Below are positions 1 to 9,792 of a stretch of DNA of 64,000 bases, piece after piece. This DNA is from Archivesica marissinica. Lineage: Eukaryota > Mollusca > Bivalvia > Venerida > Vesicomyidae. The notes beneath the pieces were generated by a model. The model ran no database searches, was not told the origin of the DNA, and saw only the letters and a list, made by a program, of their open reading frames with translations. Each line of letters begins with the position of its first letter. Position 1 is the first letter of the stretch. The stretch covers positions 52,810,101 through 52,874,100 of the forward strand of contig CM026397.1 in assembly GCA_014843695.1 (NCBI GenBank), in the 5' to 3' direction. The position numbers and the translations under genes are program-made.

Positions 1-131
1 TATATGTAAATAAAAAGGTTACACCAATAAAACCATTAACACCATCTAGAATAACACATTCGCCGATAAGACCATCTAACAAAAAACGATCATCACAACG
101 TGAACAAGATACATCATGGGAAAAATGGTAG
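1..131 (+). CDS. 3' fragment of conserved Polinton protein, copy A
   Basis: This is the tail of a gene whose full copy lies at 19089-19754; the window opens inside it, in frame from base 3. The adenine tract near base 90 is one base shorter than in copy B and carries a C, so the frame differs at the C terminus: here it runs on to a TAG at 129-131 and overlaps the integrase start by 16 bases. Which copy keeps the ancestral end is unknown. The small overlap fits the packed gene order of the cassette. Function unknown; see the full copy. Confidence 0.6.
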   Translation, partial: YVNKKVTPIKPLTPSRITHSPIRPSNKKRSSQREQDTSWEKW

Positions 132-1193
132 ATAAAATATTAAAAGATATTTATTATGATATTAAAAATCCTGCATCCTTTTCAGGTATAGGCAAATTAT
201 ATAAAGCTGGAAAATTATTATTTAAAAAATTAACATTAAAAGATGTTAAAACGTGGTTATCTGAACAAAAAACCTATACATTACATAAGCCTATTGTAAG
301 AAATTTTAGACGTAGAAAAACTATAGTAGCCGGTATAGATATACAATGGCAAGCTGATTTAGCTGATATGCAGAAATTTAGTAAATATAATAATGGTTAT
401 CGTTATTTATTATGTGTTATTGATGTATTCTCTAAAATGGCTTGGGTAAAACCTATAAAAAATAAATTATCTACTACATTAATTAAAACTTTTAATAATA
501 TATTAAACGAATCTTATAGAATACCTAAAAGTTTACAAACGGATAAAGGTAGCGAATTTATTAATAGACCGTTTCAAAAGTTTTTAAAAAATAAACATAT
601 TCATTTTTTTACTACAGAAAATCCAGAAAGCTAAAGCTAGTATTATTGAACGTTTTCAGCGTACACTTAAAGGTAAAATGTGGAAATATTTTACATCTAA
701 TAATACTAAAAAATATATTAATATATTACAAGATCTTATAGATAATTATAATCGATCAAAACATAGTTCTACGGGCTATAAACCTACAGATGCTAATATC
801 GGTAATGAACATATAATATCTAATAATATTAATAATAATAATGAAATATCTAAAGATAATAAAACTATTAAAATAGGTGATCATGTTAGAATTAATAAAA
901 CTAAAAAACATTTCACTAAAGGTTATTTACCAAATTGGACATTAGAATTATTTATTGTATATAAAGTTATTAATGGATCTCCGATAACATTTAAGGTTCA
1001 TGATTTGAACGGCGAGGAAATCAAAGGTTCCTTTTATAGAAATGAATTACAATTAATTAAAAATAAAGGCGATTACGATATAGAGAAAATATTAAAACGT
1101 AGAGTTATTATAAAAAAAGGTCATAAAATTAAAGAAATATTTGTTAAGTGGAAAGGTTACGATAAGTCATTTAATAAATGGATATTAGCATAA
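116..1193 (+). pseudogene. Polinton integrase, copy A, frameshifted
   Basis: This is a near-identical second copy of the integrase at 19767-20843. One extra G near base 630, just before the segment with the catalytic Glu, shifts the frame, so the gene reads as two pieces (116-634 and 678-1193). The first piece keeps the first two acidic residues of the rve/DDE core (in WQADLADM and TDKGSEF); the second holds the C-terminal part and chromodomain. A few substitutions separate it from copy B, for example Tyr for His near residue 134 and Asp for Glu near 225. Decay and consensus error are both possible: the shift is a single base at the edge of a short A run. Confidence 0.85.
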
Positions 1194-1510
1194 AAGATAT
1201 GGATGATATTGAATCCATGCCATCTTTAGATAATAATAATAATCTTAAAACATTAGATAATAATAATAATCTTAAAACATTAGTATCATCATCATCATCA
1301 TCATCTATAAAATCTAATAAATTTAGTGATTTATCGGGACTATATAGATATACAGCACAGATGTTACTCATCTATTGCGTATTTGCGGCTTCGGTATGGG
1401 GTCTTGCGTACGGCGATACAAATAATAAAGACGTTTGGCTTGTTTTGTTACAATACAGTACAATAACAGGTATTGGTTTACCAACACCTAAAATATCTAG
1501 AAAAAGATAA
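1178..1510 (+). CDS. small membrane protein, copy A
   Basis: This is the 110-aa counterpart of 20828-21151. The start ATG lies inside the end of the integrase gene and the stop overlaps the next ATG (TAATG). It has an acidic N terminus, two copies of a DNNNNLKTL segment, a serine run and a hydrophobic stretch followed by a Gly-rich segment. Relative to copy B it has one more Ser codon or two in the run and a 6-base insertion near 1452. These length changes are multiples of three, as expected of a protein under constraint. Role unknown. Confidence 0.6.
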   Translation: MDISIKDMDDIESMPSLDNNNNLKTLDNNNNLKTLVSSSSSSSIKSNKFSDLSGLYRYTAQMLLIYCVFAASVWGLAYGDTNNKDVWLVLLQYSTITGIGLPTPKISRKR

Positions 1511-1696
1511 TGGAAGATTTTTATGTAACACTTATGAGTGATAATTCATTAAATATATATCCTAATAATACAGTTTCAGAATTTAAATGTAAATTAGCTA
1601 AACCTATAAATTTAAATAAAGATGAATGGCGTGTAGCTTTAACTGAAATCACCTATCCTGGAGCTATATTAATTATTGCTGAAGGTGAACAACATT
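1510..1696 (+). CDS. penton-like capsid protein, copy A, cut by gap
   Basis: These are the first 62 codons of the counterpart of 21151-22017, cut off by the 1000-N gap. The start overlaps the previous stop as TAATG. The N-terminal family pattern FYVTLxSDxS...YPxNT...W.VALTEI.YPG is visible. It differs from copy B by Glu for Asp at residue 2. The break lies in the contig, not necessarily in the gene. Confidence 0.7.
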
Positions 1697-2696
1697 NNNN
1701 NNNNNNNNNNNNNNNNNNNNNNNNNNNNNNNNNNNNNNNNNNNNNNNNNNNNNNNNNNNNNNNNNNNNNNNNNNNNNNNNNNNNNNNNNNNNNNNNNNNN
1801 NNNNNNNNNNNNNNNNNNNNNNNNNNNNNNNNNNNNNNNNNNNNNNNNNNNNNNNNNNNNNNNNNNNNNNNNNNNNNNNNNNNNNNNNNNNNNNNNNNNN
1901 NNNNNNNNNNNNNNNNNNNNNNNNNNNNNNNNNNNNNNNNNNNNNNNNNNNNNNNNNNNNNNNNNNNNNNNNNNNNNNNNNNNNNNNNNNNNNNNNNNNN
2001 NNNNNNNNNNNNNNNNNNNNNNNNNNNNNNNNNNNNNNNNNNNNNNNNNNNNNNNNNNNNNNNNNNNNNNNNNNNNNNNNNNNNNNNNNNNNNNNNNNNN
2101 NNNNNNNNNNNNNNNNNNNNNNNNNNNNNNNNNNNNNNNNNNNNNNNNNNNNNNNNNNNNNNNNNNNNNNNNNNNNNNNNNNNNNNNNNNNNNNNNNNNN
2201 NNNNNNNNNNNNNNNNNNNNNNNNNNNNNNNNNNNNNNNNNNNNNNNNNNNNNNNNNNNNNNNNNNNNNNNNNNNNNNNNNNNNNNNNNNNNNNNNNNNN
2301 NNNNNNNNNNNNNNNNNNNNNNNNNNNNNNNNNNNNNNNNNNNNNNNNNNNNNNNNNNNNNNNNNNNNNNNNNNNNNNNNNNNNNNNNNNNNNNNNNNNN
2401 NNNNNNNNNNNNNNNNNNNNNNNNNNNNNNNNNNNNNNNNNNNNNNNNNNNNNNNNNNNNNNNNNNNNNNNNNNNNNNNNNNNNNNNNNNNNNNNNNNNN
2501 NNNNNNNNNNNNNNNNNNNNNNNNNNNNNNNNNNNNNNNNNNNNNNNNNNNNNNNNNNNNNNNNNNNNNNNNNNNNNNNNNNNNNNNNNNNNNNNNNNNN
2601 NNNNNNNNNNNNNNNNNNNNNNNNNNNNNNNNNNNNNNNNNNNNNNNNNNNNNNNNNNNNNNNNNNNNNNNNNNNNNNNNNNNNNNNNNNNNNNNN
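1697..2696. other. assembly gap, 1000 N
   Basis: Exactly 1000 N, as in the second gap, so it is probably a fixed-size placeholder. Left of it is the right arm of Polinton copy A; right of it is a minisatellite. The true distance and orientation are not known from this sequence. Confidence 0.99.
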
Positions 2697-5600
2697 TAGA
2701 CACATTTGTCTTGCATCAATTACCCACACCCAATGGCATAGACACATGTTCGTATTGCACCAATTACCCACACCCAATGGCATAGACACATGTTCGTATT
2801 GCACCAATTACCCACACCCAATGGCATAGACACATGTTTGTATTGTACCAATTACCCACACCCAATGGCATAGATACATATTTGTATTGCATCAATTACC
2901 CACACCCAAAGGCATAGACACATGTTTGTATTGCATCAATTACCCACACCCAATGGCATAGACACATGTTTGTCTTGCATCAATTACCCACACCCAATGG
3001 CATAGACACATGTTTGTCTTGCATCAATTACCCACACCAAATGGCATAGACACATGCTTGTATTGTACCAATTACCCACACCCAATGGCATAGACACATG
3101 TTTGTCTTGCATCAATTACCCACACCCAATGGCATAGACACATGTTCGTATTGCACCAATTACCCACACCAAATGGCATATATACATGTTTGTATTGCAT
3201 CAATTACCCACACCCAATGGCATATACCCATATTTGTATTGTATCAATAACCCACACCCAATGACATAGATACATGTTTGTCTTGCATCAATTACCCACA
3301 CCCAATGGCATAGACACATGTTTATCTTACATCAATAATCACACCCAATGGCATAGACACATTTGTAGTGCATCAATTATCCACACCCAATGACATAGAC
3401 ACATTTTTATCTTACATCAATAATCACACCCAATGGCATAGACACATATTTGTCTTGCATCAATTACACACACCCAATGACATAGACACATGTTTGTATT
3501 GCATCAATTACCCACACCCAATGGCATAGACACATAGTTGTCTAGCATCAATTACCAACACCCAATGGCATAGACACATGTTTATCTTACATCAATAATC
3601 ACACCAATGGCATATACACATTTGTCTTGCATCAATTACCCAAACCCAATGTCATAGACACATATTTGTCTTGCATCAATTACCCACACCCAATGACATA
3701 GACACATGTTTGTGTTGCCTCAATTACCCACACCCAATGGCATAGACGCATGTTTGTCTTGCATGAATTACCCACACCCAATGGCATAGACAAAATTTGT
3801 CTTGCATCAATTACCAACACCCAATGGCATAGACACATGTTTATCTTACATCAATAATCACACCCAATGGCATAGACACATTTGTCTTGCATCAATTACC
3901 CAAACCCAATGTCATAGACACATATTTGTCTTGCATCAATTACCCACACCTAATGGCATAGACACATGCTTGTATTGTACCAATTACCCACACCCAATGG
4001 CATAGACACATGATTGTCTTGCATCAATTACCCACACCCAATGGCATAGACACATGTTCGTATTGCACCAATTACCCACACCCAATGGCATAGACACATG
4101 TTTGTATTGTACCAATTACCCACACCCAATGGCATAGCACATGTTTGAATTGCATCAATTACCCACACCCAATGGCATAGACACATATTTGTATTGCATC
4201 AATTACCCACACCCAATGGCATAGACACATGTTTGTATTGCATCAATTACTCACACCCAATGGCATAGACACATGTTTGTCTTGCATCATTACCCACACC
4301 CAATGGCATAGACACATGCTTGTATGTACCAATTACACACACCCAATGGCATAGACACATGTTTGTCTTGCATCAATTACCCACACCCAATGACTCATGT
4401 TTGTCTTGCATCAATTACCCACACCCAATGGCATAGACACATGTTTATCTTGCATCAATTATCCACACCCAATGGCATAGACGCATGTTTATCTTGCATG
4501 AATTACCCACACCCAATGGCATAGACAAATGTTTGTCTTGCATCAATTACCCACACCCAAAGGCATAGACACATATATGTATTGCATCAATTACCCACAC
4601 CCAATGGCATAGACACATGTTTGTCTTGCATCAATTACCCACACCCAATGGCATAGACGCATGTTTGTCTTGCATCAATTACCAACACCCAATGGCATAG
4701 ACACATGTTTATCTCACATCAATAATCACACGCAATGGCATAGACACATTTGTCTTGCATCAATTACCCAGACCCAATGGCATAAACACATGTTCGTATT
4801 GCACCAATTACACACACCCAATGTCATAGACACATGTTTGTATTGTACCAATTACCCACACCCAATGGCATAGACACATGTTTGTCTTGCATCAATTACC
4901 CAGACCCAATGGCATAAACACATGTTCGTATTGCACCAATTACCCACACCCAATGTCATAGACACATGTTTGTATTGTACCAATTACCCACACCCAATGG
5001 CATAGACACATATATGTATTGCATCAATTACCCACACCCAATGGCATAGACACATGTTTGTCTTGCATCAATTACCCACACCTAATGCCATAGACGCATG
5101 TTTGTCTTACATCAATTACCAACACCCAATGGCATAGACACATGTTTATCTTACATCAATAATCACACCCAATTGCATAGACACATTTGTCTTGCATCAA
5201 TTACCCACACCCAATGTCATAGACACATATTTGTCTTGCATCAATTACCCACACCTAATTGCATAGACACATGCTTGTGTTGTACCAATTACCCACACCC
5301 AATGGCATAGACACATGTTTGTCTTGCATCAATTACCCAGACCCAATGGCATAGACACATGTTTGTATTGCATCAATTACCCACACCCAATGGCATAGAC
5401 ACATATTTGTATTGCATCAATTACCCACACCCAATGGCATAGACACATGTTTGTATTGCATCAATTACCCACACCCAATGGCATAGACACATGTTTGTCT
5501 TGCATCAATTACCCACACCCAATGGCATAGACACATGCTTGTATTGTACCAATTACACACACCCAATGGCATAGACACATGTTTGTCTTGCATCAATTAC

Positions 5601-6346
5601 CCACACCCAATGACACATGTTTGTCTTGCATCAATTACCCACACCCAATTGCATAGACACATATTTGTATTGCATCAATTACCCACACCCAATGGCATAG
5701 ACACATGTTTGTCTTGCATCAATTACCCACACCCAATGGCATAGACACATGTTTGTCTTGCATCAATTACCAACACCCAATGGCATAGACACATGTTTAT
5801 CTTACATCAATAATCACACCCAATGGCATAGACACATTTGTCTTGCATCAATTACCCACACCTAATGGCATAGACACATGCTTGTATTGTACCAATTACC
5901 CACACCCAATGGCATAGACACATGTTTGTCTTGCATCAATTACCCACACCCAATGGCATAGACACATGTTCGTATTGCACCAATTACCCACACCCAATGT
6001 CATAGACACATGTTTGTATTGTACCAATTACCCACACCCAATGGCATAGACACATGTTTGTATTGCATCAATTACCCACACCCAACGGCATAGACACATA
6101 TTTGTATTGCATCAATTACCCACACCCAATGGCATAGACACATGTTTGTCTTGCATCAATTACCCACACCCAATGGCATAGACACATGCTTGTATTGTAC
6201 CAATTACACACACCCAATGGCAGAGACACATGTTTGTCTTGCATCAATTACCCACACCCAAAGACATAGACACATGTTTGTCTTGCATCAATTACCCACA
6301 CCCAATGGCATAGACACATGTTTATCTTGCATCAATTATCCACACC
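2697..6346. repeat. 44-bp minisatellite 1
   Basis: Tandem array of a 44-bp unit whose core reads CAATTACCCACACCCAATGG followed by CATAGACACATG and TTTGTCTTGCAT. From its length it has about 83 units. Variants differ by CTTGCAT/ATTGCAC/ATTGTAC endings. A shortened variant with ACATCAATAATCACACC recurs near 3330, 3420, 3590, 3845, 4715, 5150 and 5795, which suggests a higher-order arrangement. Because 44 is not a multiple of three, short chance ORFs appear; none is a gene. The array stops inside a unit at CACACC, where the Polinton left end begins. Confidence 0.95.
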
Positions 6347-6591
6347 AGAGTATAGGGGGTTACCGTAGACGCGTTCCCGCCAAAAATAAGTCCTAGGAAA
6401 GAATCTAAAAAAAACCGATGATACCTCGTCAAATAAGTCCTACGTGTATATAAAACCCAACATTGGGGGGGGGGTTTCTATAGGGCGAAAAAACACAATG
6501 AATAAAGACGTTTGTATAATTTACATAATGATTTTACTTTCGATATATCTTATAGTCTAACGCAGATTAAGAGTAATATTAAAAAAGCATA
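6347..6591. repeat. presumed left terminal repeat and end region
   Basis: This gene-free stretch starts at the minisatellite junction. It opens AGAGTATAGGGGGTTACC, then a GC-rich patch (ACGCGTTCCCGCC), two copies of AAATAAGTCCTA (near 6386 and 6431) and a G10 run at 6465-6474. A candidate target duplication is CACACC at 6341-6346, but its partner would be in the gap. A 20-codon hydrophobic ORF starts at 6498; it is too short to call. The terminal inverted repeat is inferred from position and the AG start only. Confidence 0.55.
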
Positions 6592-7014
6592 TTAATCATC
6601 AACAAACCAATCATCTTTACCATATATGTTAGCATAATCTATACAATTTTGACAATTAGGATTAAAATATATACCACAATAGATTTGATGTTTATACATA
6701 TGATATAAACGTTTAATCTTAATACAGATTTTACACAATTGAGGATTTATACAGCTACTACCGTATAATTCCTTATACAATTTATGTAATCGAAATTCAT
6801 TAATTATAGGATCACAGTGAAAAATAATTGAAAAATGGTCTTTACTAAATCTATGTAAAGTTAATGTTGTATCATCATCATCATTATGTAATTGTCTATA
6901 AAAATCATATTCAAGAGGTGGGGAAAAAATGCATAATTTTTTAGGTTTATAAGATGTAAACGTTTTTATCATTACATCATCATACGCTTTAGGTGGTATA
7001 AATATTTTATTCAT
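6592..7014 (-). CDS. 140-aa Cys-rich protein of unknown function
   Basis: This is the outermost left gene of the element, ending 245 bases from the presumed terminus and starting 2 bases after the next upstream gene's stop. The N-terminal half has no recognised motif and includes an acidic DDDD run. The C-terminal half holds Cys pairs (CKIC at about residue 93, then single Cys and CQNC near 121), which could bind one zinc ion; the end is acidic and aromatic (DDWFVDD). It lacks the WGEEC start of the RING genes beside it. No family is recognised. Its position in the left arm suggests an accessory role. Confidence 0.6.
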   Translation of the reverse strand: MNKIFIPPKAYDDVMIKTFTSYKPKKLCIFSPPLEYDFYRQLHNDDDDTTLTLHRFSKDHFSIIFHCDPIINEFRLHKLYKELYGSSCINPQLCKICIKIKRLYHMYKHQIYCGIYFNPNCQNCIDYANIYGKDDWFVDD

Positions 7015-7016
7015 AC

Positions 7017-7319
7017 TTATAATACTAAATCATAGACTAAATTATATAAACATGTAATAGCTATTCTAATATATAAATGAAAATAACTATTAGTAGTATC
7101 ATAAACATTATTAACAATAATTGTATCAGTTTTAGAAGTATACATATCTATAATAGAATTACTAAATGGTTGCCTACAATAAGGGTATTTAATAATTTTG
7201 GATATACAATTTTCACATATTAAATGCGTACATAAACATTGATTATTAAAATAATAATCTTGTTTATTATTTAAACAAATGGAACATTCATTATTCCATA
7301 CCTCATAATATGTAGCCAT
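7017..7319 (-). CDS. small RING-finger protein 1, degenerate ligand
   Basis: A 100-aa protein of the element's RING family. The N terminus YYEVWNNECSIC matches the shared start of its paralogues and is followed by CLCTHLICENC. The last Cys pair, CPxC in the paralogues, is YPYC here, so one expected zinc ligand is missing. RING domains normally recruit E2 enzymes for ubiquitin transfer; with a lost ligand this copy may fold poorly or act only as a binding module. The tail has no recognised motif and ends in a hydrophobic stretch. Spacing to the flanking genes is 2 bases on each side, which suggests one transcription unit. Confidence 0.75.
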   Translation of the reverse strand: MATYYEVWNNECSICLNNKQDYYFNNQCLCTHLICENCISKIIKYPYCRQPFSNSIIDMYTSKTDTIIVNNVYDTTNSYFHLYIRIAITCLYNLVYDLVL

Positions 7320-7321
7320 TT

Positions 7322-7642
7322 TTATATATCTGTAATAAGATAAAGAGGACTAAATCCAGCTACATATAGATTATAATTACTATTTGATAAGTAACATAAT
7401 TCCTCGGCATTAATTAAAATGGATTGAAATGGGAATAATAAATCGGTAATTCTATATACATACGCATTACCAACAATAGATTTCATTATTACATTACTAT
7501 ATACAAATCTACAATAAGGACATTTAGATAATTGAAGCATACATTTTTGACAAATAAGATGTTTACAAAGACATGGATTTTTAAAATAAAAATTGTCCTT
7601 ATCAGTTAAACAAATAGAACATTCCTCATCTAATAATTTCAA
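7322..7642 (-). CDS. small RING-finger protein 2
   Basis: A 106-aa protein with a complete RING-like pattern near residues 8-44: CSIC, CKHLICQKC and KCPYCR. It lacks the Trp seen in the other paralogues' N termini. The family as a whole acts as E3 ubiquitin ligases; a role in altering host proteins is inferred, not shown. The C-terminal 60 residues are hydrophobic and aromatic with no motif. It sits 2 bases from RING gene 1 and 13 bases from RING gene 3. Confidence 0.8.
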   Translation of the reverse strand: MKLLDEECSICLTDKDNFYFKNPCLCKHLICQKCMLQLSKCPYCRFVYSNVIMKSIVGNAYVYRITDLLFPFQSILINAEELCYLSNSNYNLYVAGFSPLYLITDI

Positions 7643-7655
7643 AAAAAAGGATCCA

Positions 7656-7967
7656 TTATTCCCACCCTAATGTTGTAGCTAACTCAAAGAGTTGTAATTG
7701 TATATATAATGTGTATGGTACATTTTTTGAGAAATTTGTATATTGTTTAGAATGAACAAAAAACGCTTCATTTTTATTTCTATATTTATCGGTAAATGCC
7801 AAAGTATCAGAACTAAAAGGTTTACGACAAAATGGGCATGCTTCTAATTGCGAAATACACGTAATACATATAAAATGTATGCATTTACATTCATTAATAT
7901 AAAAAATGTCTGTTTTTTGAAAACAGATAGTACATTCTTCACCCCACATCTCAAAGTATTGAAGCAT
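7656..7967 (-). CDS. small RING-finger protein 3
   Basis: A 103-aa protein beginning MLQYFEMWGEECTIC, the best match to the shared family start, followed by CKCIHFICITC and ACPFCRKPF. All expected RING ligands are present. The tail after residue 50 has no known domain. It is separated from the upstream gene by about 120 bases that contain a palindromic direct repeat. Most likely a Polinton accessory E3-like protein; substrate unknown. Confidence 0.8.
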   Translation of the reverse strand: MLQYFEMWGEECTICFQKTDIFYINECKCIHFICITCISQLEACPFCRKPFSSDTLAFTDKYRNKNEAFFVHSKQYTNFSKNVPYTLYIQLQLFELATTLGWE

Positions 7968-8010
7968 TTTATAGTCTTATATATCAATACACCCAATATG
8001 TATTGTAAAT

Positions 8011-8116
8011 TTTATGAAACCATTAAGTTTCATAAACAATTTTGTCTCACCACATATACGTCACCATCCAGTACATTTTTATGAAACCATTAAGTTTCAT
8101 AAACAATTTTGTCTAT
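8011..8116. repeat. 37-bp palindromic direct repeat, two copies
   Basis: The segment TTTATGAAACCATTAAGTTT continuing CATAAACAATTTTGTCT occurs at about 8012-8048 and again at 8079-8115. Its core is an inverted repeat (ATGAAAC/GTTTCAT with a 6-base loop). The right copy encodes the last codons and stop of the 147-aa gene; the left copy lies between genes. It could be a partial duplication of that gene's 3' end or a shared 3' hairpin signal. Confidence 0.8.
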
Positions 8117-8533
8117 GGAATCATATAAATCACTCATATCATTAACGATAGCATCAACTAGATCTTCATTCTCATCCCTTTCATTATTAAGTACTAATAA
8201 ATGCTTATATTTAAACCAATTATTAAGTAATAGTTGTGGTACTAGTTTATTATTTAAGATTTCAGCACAGAATTCATTATATGTCCAGCGTACTACTTCT
8301 TCGTCTAGTAGATAACTTACGAATTCAACACTATAAAGAAATTGCGTATAGAAAGAAATCGAATTTAATTCTTTCTGTATAATAGAATCACTTACATTAA
8401 TATGTTTGTCTATAGATGCTAAAAAAGTATGTATCAATGCTGTTTTGTAGATAAATTTATCTAAAGTACAATCATCACGTATTAGATTCATCTTCTTCAC
8501 TATCATATTGTTCACTGTCAATCCCAAAGCCAT
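8090..8533 (-). CDS. 147-aa protein of unknown function
   Basis: Predicted alpha-helical, with hydrophobic and aromatic residues in the middle (SFYTQFLYSVEFVSYLL) and an acidic C-terminal third. An inner Met at residue 10 is an alternative start. No zinc ligands, signal peptide or family motif are evident. The helical make-up with a Trp in the middle and another near residue 106 loosely recalls viral apoptosis inhibitors, but no BH1/BH2 motif can be read, so no function is assigned. Its stop lies inside a palindromic repeat. It lies 22 bases downstream of the 135-aa gene on the same strand. Confidence 0.6.
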   Translation of the reverse strand: MALGLTVNNMIVKKMNLIRDDCTLDKFIYKTALIHTFLASIDKHINVSDSIIQKELNSISFYTQFLYSVEFVSYLLDEEVVRWTYNEFCAEILNNKLVPQLLLNNWFKYKHLLVLNNERDENEDLVDAIVNDMSDLYDSIDKIVYET

Positions 8534-8555
8534 GTACTTGTTATAGTAGATATCT

Positions 8556-8936
8556 TTAGTCCATATTGTTGTTGTTGTATGGTATACATCTAGTTGTTCC
8601 TTCTTTGGCCGTTATGTTGAAATCGAATTCATATCGTTCTGTAAATTGAATATCTGTATCAGTTAATAGTTTACCATGAACTAATACGCCTTTATAGTTT
8701 TTGGAAGAATATCCAAGAAAGAACGGATTTACAGTATAAGCATCAATATTTAATTTGTAGTCGTTTTCTTTACACTCTTGTATTTTTAACGAAATACTTA
8801 TTTTACATTTGTCACATGTAATATTATGTTCATTATCACGTAATTCAATCAAGTCCTCTTGATACTGTACATAATTTTTAAAATCCTGAACAATATCCTC
8901 ATTTTTTTCAGACGGATATGGAAATTGTCTATCCAT
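8556..8936 (-). CDS. protein of unknown function with CxxC motif
   Basis: An open frame begins at 8963, but the Met at 8936 (MDRQFPYPSEK) is the more natural start, giving 126 aa. The sequence is acidic and aromatic with one CDKC pair near the middle and a predicted beta-rich second half (alternating YKLNIDAYTV, KGVLVHGKLL, YEFDFNITA). No family recognised. It lies within the left-arm accessory set, between a RING gene and the 147-aa gene, in the same direction. Confidence 0.55.
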   Translation of the reverse strand: MDRQFPYPSEKNEDIVQDFKNYVQYQEDLIELRDNEHNITCDKCKISISLKIQECKENDYKLNIDAYTVNPFFLGYSSKNYKGVLVHGKLLTDTDIQFTERYEFDFNITAKEGTTRCIPYNNNNMD

Positions 8937-9028
8937 TTTTACACAAAAACCCAATATTCGCAATAAAACATTATTGAGATAATTGTTTAGACAATGAAAT
9001 AGAGAAAAAAATACATATATATATATTA

Positions 9029-9328
9029 TTAATAGAATTCTCTAATAACAGTAGATATCCATATTTCTAATTCTTCATTAGTTAAATTCCAAAAATCAGT
9101 AGTATTTGCAAAATTACTAACAACTTCAAGTATTAGATTATCTAAAAAGTCTATAAATTTAAATGTATTTGAAGTGAAATCATTCCTACAATAAGGACAT
9201 TTAGTAAGTTTAGAGATACAATATAAACATATCAGAGATGTACATAGACATTCATTTTTGAAATAATAATCAGTATTAGTACGTAAACATATTGAACATT
9301 GTTCGCCCCATAATTCATAATAAACCAT
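9029..9328 (-). CDS. small RING-finger protein 4, His ligand replaced
   Basis: A 99-aa RING paralogue starting MVYYELWGEQCSIC. The central segment reads CLCTSLICLYC, where the paralogues have CxH; Ser stands in the place of His. The final pair KCPYCR is intact. One of eight usual zinc ligands therefore differs. The C-terminal part (NLTNEELEIWISTVI) resembles the tail of RING 5 (MTDTQIERLAARII), so these two seem closest to each other. Confidence 0.75.
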   Translation of the reverse strand: MVYYELWGEQCSICLRTNTDYYFKNECLCTSLICLYCISKLTKCPYCRNDFTSNTFKFIDFLDNLILEVVSNFANTTDFWNLTNEELEIWISTVIREFY

Positions 9329-9350
9329 TTTTAAAAAATATTTTTTAATC

Positions 9351-9553
9351 TAACGGCTAACCTTTCAATTTGAGTATCAGTCATATCCCAAATATTGTTG
9401 AGAAGTTCTATTAACATAAGAATCTGTATTCACAATAGCCCATTGATGATTCTAGCGGCTAACCTTTCAATTTGAGTATCAGTCATATTCCAATATTGTT
9501 GAGAAGTTCTATTAACATAAGAATCTGTATTCACAATATCCCATTGATGATCA
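9351..9553. repeat. 102-bp tandem duplication in RING 5 3' end
   Basis: Two adjacent copies of a segment starting TAACGGCTAACC/TAGCGGCTAACC (9351-9452 and 9453-9553), differing by a few substitutions and one base of length. The right copy codes for the C terminus of RING 5. Its frame runs into the left copy and stops there, so the present C terminus is a product of the duplication. Confidence 0.85.
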
Positions 9554-9765
9554 TTTATATTAATATTAGAGTTTGTAGTAGTTGATGTTGAACAAGCATT
9601 AATATCAGAAAATGGGTTACGGCAAAAAGGACATTTATTATTAATTTTAAAACTACAATATGAGCATATAAGATGCTTGCATTTGCATTCATTAATAATA
9701 TAAAAATCGTTGTTATCTAGAAGGCATATAGTACATTCCTCTCCCCAATATTCGCAAAAAAGCAT
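9430..9765 (-). CDS. small RING-finger protein 5
   Basis: The reading frame is open from 9792, but the shared family start (MLFCEYWGEEC) places the initiator at 9765, giving 111 aa. RING ligands are complete: CTIC, CKHLICSYC and KCPFCR. The region after the RING is Ser/Thr/Asn-rich, followed by a helical tail similar to RING 4. The last residues derive from a 102-bp tandem duplication. It is the first gene of the RING block, downstream of a promoter-like region with repeated motifs. Confidence 0.8.
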   Translation of the reverse strand: MLFCEYWGEECTICLLDNNDFYIINECKCKHLICSYCSFKINNKCPFCRNPFSDINACSTSTTTNSNININDHQWDIVNTDSYVNRTSQQYWNMTDTQIERLAARIINGLL

Positions 9766-9792
9766 TTTTAGACAATGAAATAGATAAAACAA

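Noticed and set aside
1653..2829. Frames spanning the 1000-N gap
   Set aside because: Made of unknown bases; the ends join capsid gene and minisatellite only through N.
2697..6396. Plus-strand repeat ORFs (HQLPTPNGIDT type)
   Set aside because: By-products of the 44-bp minisatellite; short, shifting phase, no unique sequence.
6498..6560. 20-codon hydrophobic ORF near the Polinton left end
   Set aside because: Too short and without family support; chance hydrophobic peptide in AT-rich DNA cannot be excluded.
8090..8533. Bcl-2-like apoptosis inhibitor
   Set aside because: Helical look only; no BH1 (NWGR-like) or BH2 motif can be read.
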